Shown in pieces: positions 1 through 5,887 of a stretch of 5,887 bases of DNA. The notes beneath the pieces are model-generated. The model was not told where the DNA came from and ran no database searches. It was given only the letters and a program-made list of their open reading frames with translations. The stretch's first letter is position 1, and each line of letters starts with the position of its first letter. The DNA is from Pseudomonadota bacterium (GTDB lineage: Bacteria; Pseudomonadota; Gammaproteobacteria; Burkholderiales; Gallionellaceae). The position numbers and the translations under genes are program-made. The stretch lies in assembly GCA_021783525.1 (NCBI GenBank), contig JAJXTT010000131.1, positions 1 to 5,887 on the forward strand, read 5' to 3'.

Positions 1-1133
1 CGGCGACTGCAAAACAGGAATCCATGCCGGTGTGGATAGACATTCAGGGCACGGTCATACCGCTCAATTACGTCAACGTCATGCCGCGCGTGGCGGGCCT
101 GCTGCAAAGCATCGATTTCCGCGAAGGACAGACGGTCAAGGAGGGGCAGGTGCTGGCGACCATAGACCCGCGGCCATTCCGCATCCAGGTCGACCAGGCA
201 CAAGCGCAGTTGATGCGCGATGAGGCCCAGCTCGCCGGCGCGCAATCCGATCTGGAGCGCTATGAAACGTTGCTGACCCAGGATTCCATCGCGGTGCAAC
301 AGGTGGTAGACCAGCGCGCCACCGTGGCGCAACTCAAAGGCACCGTGGCATCCGACAAGGCAGCGCTTGAAAATGCGCAGTTGCAGCTTGAATGGACGCG
401 CATCACGTCGCCCAGGGCCGGCATAGTCGGATTGCGCCTGGTCGATGTGGGCAACATGGTCGGCACATCCGGCGCGATCGGCGGCGGCGGCAGCGCGCTC
501 TCGGGCACGGCTTCAGCTTCGCCTCCCATCGTCACGATCGCCCAGGTACAGCCGATCACGGCGACATTTGCGATCGCGCAGAATCAGTTGCCCGCCGTGC
601 TCGACCGCATGCGGGGCGCAACATTGCCCGTGCAGGCCTGGGACCAGCGCCGCACGAAACTGCTCGACACCGGCAAGGTCATTGCGGTGGACAACCAGAT
701 CAATACCGCCACCGGTACCGTGATGATCAAGGCCCAGTTTGCAAATTCCCGGCTGTCGTTATTCCCCAACCAGTTCGTCAACGTGCGCCTGCTCGTCGAC
801 ACACAGGCCAATGCGATCGTCGTTCCTTCGGCGGCCATTGCGTCGGGCGCGTCCGGTAATTATGTCTACGTCATCGACGAGGCCAACAAGGTGTCGGTGC
901 GCCCTGTCACCGCGGGCGTGACCAACCAGGACTACACCGCGGTCAGCTCGGGGCTCAAGGCCGGCGAGCGCGTTGTCACCGACGGGCTCGACCGGCTCAA
1001 GGCGGGCAGCACCGTACAGGTCGTGGCCCAGCATGACGCCGGCGCCGCTCCCGCCGATCCGAAGAACCGCGCAAAAGACGGCAAACCCGAAGGAATGCGC
1101 GGCAGCCAGCCAGACCGGGGAACCAGCCGATGA
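1..1133 (+). CDS. mdtA: MdtA-like periplasmic adaptor subunit of RND efflux pump (5' partial)
   Basis: Membrane fusion (HlyD/AcrA-family) adaptor that bridges the inner-membrane RND pump and an outer-membrane channel. The frame is open from the first base: the codons before the ATG at 24 read ATAKQES, continuing into a typical adaptor strand (PVWIDIQGTV), so the true start, with the signal or membrane anchor, lies upstream; about 70 residues are missing by comparison with E. coli MdtA (about 415 aa). Counting from the Met at 24: first lipoyl half about 12-49 (PRVAGLL, FREGQTVKEGQVLATIDP), helical coiled-coil hairpin about 51-126, second lipoyl half about 127-146 (RITSPRAGIVG, VDVGN), beta-barrel about 169-270 (DNQINTATGT, LFPNQFVNVRLLVD), membrane-proximal domain about 270-334 (ERVVTDGLDRL), then a charged, partly basic hydrophilic tail. 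A Gly/Ser/Ala-rich insert of about 15 residues sits at about 147-166. The stop overlaps the mdtB start. Family and role are secure; the MdtA assignment also rests on the two RND genes that follow. Pseudomonas homologues are called MuxA. Confidence 0.93.
   Translation, partial: ATAKQESMPVWIDIQGTVIPLNYVNVMPRVAGLLQSIDFREGQTVKEGQVLATIDPRPFRIQVDQAQAQLMRDEAQLAGAQSDLERYETLLTQDSIAVQQVVDQRATVAQLKGTVASDKAALENAQLQLEWTRITSPRAGIVGLRLVDVGNMVGTSGAIGGGGSALSGTASASPPIVTIAQVQPITATFAIAQNQLPAVLDRMRGATLPVQAWDQRRTKLLDTGKVIAVDNQINTATGTVMIKAQFANSRLSLFPNQFVNVRLLVDTQANAIVVPSAAIASGASGNYVYVIDEANKVSVRPVTAGVTNQDYTAVSSGLKAGERVVTDGLDRLKAGSTVQVVAQHDAGAAPADPKNRAKDGKPEGMRGSQPDRGTSR
1117..1133 (+). promoter_or_regulatory. mdtB ribosome-binding site and ATGA stop/start overlap
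   Basis: A purine stretch GGGGAA at 1117-1122 lies 7 bases before the ATG at 1130. This ATG shares bases with the mdtA stop TGA at 1131-1133. Between 1130 and the first transmembrane segment there is no other in-frame ATG, GTG or TTG, so this start is effectively forced. The overlap suggests translational coupling of adaptor and pump; the coupling itself is inference. Confidence 0.6.
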
Positions 1134-4100
1134 CCGGCACGAACTCGCCGGATGATTCCGGCGCATCCGGCACCACACGCGGCGACGAACCCGGACACCC
1201 CGCAAACGAAACGCCCGCGCCGCCCGTCGAGGAATCGGCCGGGGACCTGACGGGCGGCGAAGCCAGCCCGTCGCGGATATTCATACTGCGGCCCATCGCC
1301 ACAACATTGCTGATGGTGGCGGTGCTGCTGGCCGGTTTTGTCGGTTACAGATTGCTGCCCCAATCGGCACTGCCGGAGGTGGACTACCCGACCATCCAGG
1401 TCTCCACGCTCTACCCCGGCGCCAGCCCGGATGTGATCACCTCCTCCATCACCTCGCCACTGGAGCGCCAGTTCGGCCAGATGCCGGGGCTGTCGCAAAT
1501 GTGGTCCAGCAGTTCGGGCGGCGCGTCGGTCATCAACCTGCGTTTCGATCTCAATCTCCCGCTCGATGTCGCCGAGCAGGAAGTGCAGGCGGCCATCAAT
1601 GCCGCAACCACGTTCCTGCCGACCGACCTGCCCTGGCCGCCGATCTATGCCAAGGTCAACCCGGCCGACGCGCCCGTCATCACGCTGGGCTTGACCTCGG
1701 ACACGCTGGCGCTCACCCAGTTGCAGGACCTCGCCGACACCCGGCTTGCGCAGAAGCTCTCGCAGGTGACCGGTGTGGGCCTGGTCACGCTGAGCGGCGG
1801 GCAGCGGCCGGCCATACAGGTCCAGGCCAACGGCAGCATGCTGGCCGCACAGGGACTGAGCCTGGCCAGCGTGCAGGCGGCGATCGTCGCCGCCAACGTC
1901 AATACGCCCAAGGGCAGCTTCGACGGCCCGAACCGTTCGATGACCATCAATGCCAACGACCAGCTGCAATCGGCGCAGGACTATCGCGATCTCATCATTT
2001 CCTATAACAAGGGCGCCCCGGTACGGCTGAGCGATGTCGCGACCGTGGTGCAGGGACCGGAGAATTCGCTGCTGGCCGCGTGGGTCAACCGGAAGCCGGG
2101 CATCGTCATCAATGTGCAACGCCAGCCGGGCGCCAACGTGATCGCGGTGGTCGACCACATCCAGAAGATACTGCCCCAGTTGCGGCAAAACCTGCCCGGG
2201 TCCACCGAACTGACCGTGCTCTCCGACCGCACCGTGACCATACGGTCGGCGATCGCCGACGTGAAGTTCGAGCTCATGCTGTCGGTTGCGCTGGTGGTGC
2301 TGGTGATCTTCCTGTTCCTGCGCAACGCGCGTGCCACCTTCATTCCGGCCATGGCGGTGCCGCTGTCGCTGATCGGCACCTTCGGCGTGATGTACCTGGT
2401 CGGTTTCTCCATCAACAACCTCACGCTGATGGCGATGACCATCGCCACCGGCTTCGTGGTCGACGACGCGATCGTGATGATCGAGAACATCGCGCGTTAT
2501 ATCGAGCAGGGCGAGCCGCCCATGCAAGCCGCGCTCAAGGGCGCGAAACAGATCGGCTTCACGATCATCTCGCTGACCTTCTCGCTGATCGCCGTGCTGA
2601 TTCCGCTGCTGTTCATGGGCGACGTGGTCGGCCGCCTGTTCCGCGAATTCGCCGTCACCCTGGCGGTGGCGATCCTGATCTCCGCGGCGGTATCGCTGTC
2701 GTTCACTCCCATGCTCAGCGCCCGTTTGCTGAACTATGTGCCCGAAGAACGGCAGGGACGATTCCTGCGCTGGAGCCAGCACCTGTTCGACCGGCTGATC
2801 GCCGCTTACGGCGATGCGTTGCGCTGGGTGCTGCAACGTCAGCGGCTGACGCTCTGGGTCGCGTTCGGCACGCTGGCGTTGACGGTGCTGCTGTATATCG
2901 CGATCCCCAAAGGCTTCTTCCCGGTGGAGGACACCGGCCTGATCCGCGGCATCACCGTTGCGTCGCAAAGCACCTCGTTCCAGGAAATGAACCGGCGCCA
3001 GCAGGCCTTGGTCGATGCGCTGCTCAAGGACCCCGCCGTGCAGAGCATCTCGTCCTTCATCGGCGTGGACGGCAGCAACGCCACGCTGAATAACGGGCGC
3101 ATGCTGATCAGCCTCAAGCTGCTGGAGCAGCGCGGCGACCGCGTGCCGGCTGTCATCGCCCGCCTGAAGCAACTGGCGGCAGGCGTTACCGGCATAGAGA
3201 CCTTCCTGCAGCCGGTGCAGGACCTGACCGTGGACGACATCGTCAGCCGCAGCCCCTACCAGTTCAGCGTCAGCGCGACCACCATGGAAGAGCTGGAGAA
3301 ATCGAACAATGCGCTGATCGATAAACTGAGCGCGATGCCGCAATTCTCCGGCGTGACCAGCAGCCTGCAGAACAACGGCCTGCAGGCCTTCGTGGATATA
3401 GACCGCGATACTGCCTCGCGGCTGGGGATCAGCGTGGCCGCCATCGACGGCGCGCTGTACAGCGCCTTCGGGCAGCGCCTGATCTCCATCATCTTCACGC
3501 AGTCGACACAATACCGCGTGGTGCTGCAGCTCGAACCGAAGGACAGGCAGGGACTGGACGGCTTCAACAACATCTACCTGCTGTCGGGCAGCGGGCAGGC
3601 TGTGCCCCTGTCGCAGCTCGTGCGCATCAGCCAGAGAACGGGGCCGCTGGAGATCGGCCATCTCGGCCAGTTCCCCGCCGCGATGATCTCGTTCGATCTC
3701 GCGCACGGCGTATCGATCGGCGCGGCCGTGCAGGCAATACGCGAAGCGCAGCAACAACTGAATCTGCCCGCGTCGGTGCCGTTGAAGCTGCAGGGCGCGG
3801 CGGCGGCTTTCGAAGCGGCGCTGACCAACCAGCTCTGGCTGCTGCTGGCGGCCGTGGCAACCATGTACATCGTGCTCGGCGTGCTGTACGAAAGCTTCGT
3901 GCATCCCGTCACCATCCTCTCCACCCTGCCGTCGGCCGGCATCGGCGCGCTGCTGGCGCTGATGCTGACGGGCAACAGCCTGACGGTGATCGCGATCATC
4001 GGCATCATCCTGCTGATCGGCATCGTGCAGAAGAACGCCATCATGATGGTGGACTTCGCGCTGGATGCCCAGCGCCAGCAGGGGCTGCCTCCCGACCAGG

Positions 4101-4369
4101 CCATCCTGCAGGCGGCGCAGCTGCGGCTCCGGCCGATCCTGATGACCACGTTCGCCGCGCTGTTCGGCGCGATACCGCTGATCGTCGGCGGGGGCATGGG
4201 CGCGGAATTGCGCCAGCCGCTGGGCATCACGCTGGTTGGCGGATTGTTGCTCTCGCAACTGCTCACGCTGTTCACCACGCCGGTCATCTACCTGGCATTC
4301 GACCGGCTGGCCACCCTGTGGAAGGCCCGCTTCGGCGGCGCGGCTTCCGCGCAAGAGACCAAGCCGTGA
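1130..4369 (+). CDS. mdtB: MdtB-like RND multidrug efflux transporter subunit (complete)
   Basis: Inner-membrane proton/drug antiporter subunit of the HAE1-type RND family, 1079 aa (E. coli MdtB is about 1040). Residues 1-48 are hydrophilic and acidic, about 35 residues longer than in E. coli. They are followed by SRIFILRPIATTLLM and TM1 (about 57-76), then the conserved ALPEVDYPTIQV and YPGASPDV motifs and the first periplasmic porter/docking region. TM2-TM6 span about 384-535; TM4 carries the proton-relay pair D445-D446 in GFVVDDAIVMIEN. TM7 is about 573-592 (IPKGFFPVEDTG follows), then the second periplasmic region with QDLTVDDIVSR and SAFGQRLIS. TM8-TM12 start near 901; TM10 has the relay lysine K968 in GIVQKNAIMMVDFAL. 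The ending LFTTPVIYLAFDRL is typical. Long stretches match E. coli MdtB as I recall it (for example GGASVI, PLDVAEQEVQAAINAAT, SGVGLVTLSGGQRPA-like segments). It is expected to form a heterotrimer with the next gene's product; in E. coli the reported composition is two MdtB to one MdtC. No frameshift or missing key residue was seen. Pseudomonas name: MuxB. Confidence 0.96.
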   Translation: MTGTNSPDDSGASGTTRGDEPGHPANETPAPPVEESAGDLTGGEASPSRIFILRPIATTLLMVAVLLAGFVGYRLLPQSALPEVDYPTIQVSTLYPGASPDVITSSITSPLERQFGQMPGLSQMWSSSSGGASVINLRFDLNLPLDVAEQEVQAAINAATTFLPTDLPWPPIYAKVNPADAPVITLGLTSDTLALTQLQDLADTRLAQKLSQVTGVGLVTLSGGQRPAIQVQANGSMLAAQGLSLASVQAAIVAANVNTPKGSFDGPNRSMTINANDQLQSAQDYRDLIISYNKGAPVRLSDVATVVQGPENSLLAAWVNRKPGIVINVQRQPGANVIAVVDHIQKILPQLRQNLPGSTELTVLSDRTVTIRSAIADVKFELMLSVALVVLVIFLFLRNARATFIPAMAVPLSLIGTFGVMYLVGFSINNLTLMAMTIATGFVVDDAIVMIENIARYIEQGEPPMQAALKGAKQIGFTIISLTFSLIAVLIPLLFMGDVVGRLFREFAVTLAVAILISAAVSLSFTPMLSARLLNYVPEERQGRFLRWSQHLFDRLIAAYGDALRWVLQRQRLTLWVAFGTLALTVLLYIAIPKGFFPVEDTGLIRGITVASQSTSFQEMNRRQQALVDALLKDPAVQSISSFIGVDGSNATLNNGRMLISLKLLEQRGDRVPAVIARLKQLAAGVTGIETFLQPVQDLTVDDIVSRSPYQFSVSATTMEELEKSNNALIDKLSAMPQFSGVTSSLQNNGLQAFVDIDRDTASRLGISVAAIDGALYSAFGQRLISIIFTQSTQYRVVLQLEPKDRQGLDGFNNIYLLSGSGQAVPLSQLVRISQRTGPLEIGHLGQFPAAMISFDLAHGVSIGAAVQAIREAQQQLNLPASVPLKLQGAAAAFEAALTNQLWLLLAAVATMYIVLGVLYESFVHPVTILSTLPSAGIGALLALMLTGNSLTVIAIIGIILLIGIVQKNAIMMVDFALDAQRQQGLPPDQAILQAAQLRLRPILMTTFAALFGAIPLIVGGGMGAELRQPLGITLVGGLLLSQLLTLFTTPVIYLAFDRLATLWKARFGGAASAQETKP
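4353..4369 (+). promoter_or_regulatory. mdtC weak ribosome-binding site and GTGA start/stop overlap
   Basis: The mdtC start GTG at 4366-4368 overlaps the mdtB stop TGA at 4367-4369. Only a modest purine run, AAGAGA at 4353-4358, lies 7 bases upstream. The protein read from this GTG (MNFSAIFIRRPVGT) aligns without gaps to the start of E. coli MdtC (MKFFALFIYRPVAT), which settles the start. A GTG with a weak Shine-Dalgarno site inside the upstream gene suggests that translation depends on ribosomes finishing mdtB; this is inference. Confidence 0.6.
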
Positions 4370-5887
4370 ACTTCTCCGCCATATTCATCCGCCGCCCCGT
4401 GGGGACGACGCTGCTGGCGGTGGCGGTGGTCCTGCTCGGGGCCGTCGCCTTCAAACTGCTGCCGGTGTCGCCGCTGCCGCAGGTGGATTTCCCCACCATC
4501 AACGTGTATGCCAACCTGCCCGGCGCGAGCCCCGACGTGATGGCGGCGACCGTGGCGACGCCGCTGGAGCGTGCGCTGGGACGCATCGCCGGCATCACCG
4601 AGATGACCTCGTCGAGCTCGCTGGGTTCGACCAGCATCACCATACAGTTCGACCTGTCGAAGGGCATCAACGATGCGGCGCGCGAAGTGCAGGCCGCGAT
4701 CAACACGGCGCAGCCCATGCTGCCCAGCGGCATGCCGGGCAATCCGACCTACCGCAAGGTGAACCCCGCCGATGCGCCGATCATGATCCTGTCGCTGACC
4801 TCGAAGAGCATGTCGCGCAGCCAGCTTTACGATGCCGCCTCGACCATACTGGCGCAGAAAATCTCGCAGCTGCCCGGGATCGGGCTCGTGAACGTGGGGG
4901 GCGGAGCGCTGCCCTCCGTGCGTGTCGACCTGGACGTGGACCAGCTCAACAACATGCGCCTGAGCATGGAGCAGGTCCGTCAAGCCATCGCCACCGCCAA
5001 CGTCAATGCCCCCAAGGGCGCGGTCGAGGATGCGCTGCATCGCTGGCAGATACAGGCCAACGACCAGCTCTCGCTGCCCGAACAATACGACCGCGTGATC
5101 GTGGCCTATCGCAACGGCATACCGGTGCGGCTCGACCAGGTTGCGCATGTCAGCATAGACAGCCAGAACGTGCGCAACATGGGGATGGCCAACGGCGAGC
5201 CCTCGATACAATTGATCATTTTTCGCCAGCCGGGCGCCAACATCATCGACGCGGTCGAGTCGATCAAGGCCGCACTTCCGGAGTTCGAGGCCTCGATGCC
5301 TGCGGCGGTCGAGGTGCACATGATGTCTGACCGCACCATCACCATACGCGCCTCGCTGCACGATTCCGAAAGCACGCTGATCCTGTCGGTGATACTGGTC
5401 GCGATGGTGGTGTTCGTTTTCCTGCGCGACTGGCGTGCCACGCTGATACCGGCCATCGCCGTGCCCATCTCGCTGGTCGGCACCTTCGCCGTCATGTACC
5501 TGATGAATTACAGCCTGGACAACCTGTCGCTGATGGCGCTGATCGTCGCCACCGGTTTCGTGGTCGACGATGCAGTGGTGGTGCTGGAGAACATCATGCG
5601 CCACGTCGAGGAAGGCGTCCCGCCGATGCGGGCGGCCCTGCGCGGCGCGCGCGAAGTCGGCTTCACGGTGGTGTCGATGACGCTGTCGCTGGCGGCGGTG
5701 TTCCTGCCCGTGCTGCTGATGGGCGGCATCATCGGCCGCCTGTTCCGCGAATTCGCGGCTACGCTGTCCATCGCGATCTTCATCTCGCTGCTGGTCTCGC
5801 TCACGCTGACCCCGATGCTGGCCTCCCGTTTCCTGAAGCAACGCGCCGGTTACAAGCCGGGGCGCATCGCGGCATGGGGAGAGCGCG
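4366..5887 (+). CDS. mdtC: MdtC-like RND multidrug efflux transporter subunit (3' partial)
   Basis: Second RND pump subunit, read without a stop from GTG at 4366 to the window edge: 507 complete codons plus one base, about half of the usual length of about 1025 aa. Visible parts in order: TM1 (about 12-30), LPVSPLPQVDFPTINV, the first periplasmic porter/docking region (PGASPDVMAATVATPLERALG, the MTSSSSLGSTSI stretch, REVQAAINTAQ, YRKVNPADAPIMIL, HRWQIQANDQL), then TM2-TM6. TM4 has GFVVDDAVVVLEN with the proton-relay pair D401-D402. The stretch ends shortly after TM6 (SLTLTPMLASRFLK), in the cytoplasmic part between TM6 and TM7. The features PLPQVDFP, SSSSLGS, and HRWQIQ match E. coli MdtC rather than MdtB, which supports the subunit assignment. 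Relative to the E. coli motif ENIARHLEAG, this protein reads ENIMRHVEEG just after TM4. The second half with the TM10 lysine is outside the window, so completeness cannot be judged. Predicted to join MdtB in a mixed trimer; Pseudomonas name: MuxC. Confidence 0.95.
   Translation, partial: MNFSAIFIRRPVGTTLLAVAVVLLGAVAFKLLPVSPLPQVDFPTINVYANLPGASPDVMAATVATPLERALGRIAGITEMTSSSSLGSTSITIQFDLSKGINDAAREVQAAINTAQPMLPSGMPGNPTYRKVNPADAPIMILSLTSKSMSRSQLYDAASTILAQKISQLPGIGLVNVGGGALPSVRVDLDVDQLNNMRLSMEQVRQAIATANVNAPKGAVEDALHRWQIQANDQLSLPEQYDRVIVAYRNGIPVRLDQVAHVSIDSQNVRNMGMANGEPSIQLIIFRQPGANIIDAVESIKAALPEFEASMPAAVEVHMMSDRTITIRASLHDSESTLILSVILVAMVVFVFLRDWRATLIPAIAVPISLVGTFAVMYLMNYSLDNLSLMALIVATGFVVDDAVVVLENIMRHVEEGVPPMRAALRGAREVGFTVVSMTLSLAAVFLPVLLMGGIIGRLFREFAATLSIAIFISLLVSLTLTPMLASRFLKQRAGYKPGRIAAWGER

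Noticed and set aside
24..26. ATG at 24 as the true start of the adaptor gene
   Set aside because: The frame stays open upstream to base 1. A start here would remove the signal or membrane anchor needed by a periplasmic adaptor and would begin within the first conserved beta strand. The AGGAA at 16-20 is only 3 bases away, too close for a good ribosome-binding site.
932..4354. Very long stop-free frame of 1140 codons on the minus strand, antisense to mdtB
   Set aside because: Its translation is dominated by Arg, Gln, His, Asp and Gly with no recognisable domain or membrane segment, as expected for an antisense shadow of a GC-rich gene. The + strand frame is an unambiguous RND transporter.
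1130..4369. Possible alternative identity as a single-gene AcrB-type drug pump or a CusA-type metal pump
   Set aside because: The Asp-Asp motif in TM4, the tandem second RND gene and the near-continuous similarity to MdtB favour MdtB. The metal-pump family has different TM4 motifs and gene context.
4236..5330. Open frame of 364 codons on the + strand across the mdtB-mdtC junction
   Set aside because: It is out of frame with both mdtB and mdtC, is Arg/Ala/Gly/His-rich without domains, and overlaps a clear MdtC reading frame starting at 4366 that runs off the window edge.
4288..5841. Stop-free frame of 517 codons on the minus strand, antisense to mdtC
   Set aside because: It has the same Arg/His/Gln/Asp-rich shadow composition and no family resemblance; the + strand encodes MdtC.

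Overview
The window is wholly protein-coding on the + strand. It holds three consecutive, slightly overlapping genes of a tripartite RND multidrug efflux operon of the MdtABC type (called MuxABC in Pseudomonas). The gene order is periplasmic adaptor (5' end outside the window), then the first RND pump subunit (complete), then the second RND pump subunit (3' end outside the window). The sequence is GC-rich with strong G/C preference at third codon positions, and the proteins resemble enterobacterial MdtA/B/C closely along their length. This fits a high-GC Gram-negative proteobacterium; a betaproteobacterium (Burkholderiales/Alcaligenaceae-like) is my best guess but is not proven by the sequence.

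Layout: positions 1-1133 encode the MdtA-like adaptor, lacking its N-terminal membrane anchor or signal because the window begins inside the gene. Positions 1130-4369 encode the MdtB-like transporter, which has an unusual hydrophilic N-terminal extension of about 35 residues. Positions 4366-5887 encode the first 507 codons of an MdtC-like transporter starting at GTG. Both junctions are 4-base stop/start overlaps (ATGA at 1130-1133, GTGA at 4366-4369), so there is no intergenic DNA and no room for internal promoters or terminators between genes. The operon promoter lies upstream of the window. The end of mdtC and any outer-membrane channel or two-component regulator genes would lie downstream.

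How the genes work together: by analogy with E. coli MdtABC, the two different RND subunits form one inner-membrane heterotrimer driven by proton influx. The adaptor links it through the periplasm to a TolC/OprM-type outer-membrane channel. Both RND subunits keep the paired aspartates of TM4, and MdtB also keeps the TM10 lysine, so the proton relay looks intact as far as visible.

I found no RNA gene, mobile element, CRISPR array or new system. The points of interest are small: a Gly/Ser/Ala-rich insert in the adaptor, the MdtB N-terminal extension, the coupled gene junctions, an excess of ATA over ATT isoleucine codons, and a 25-base identity between the two transporter genes.
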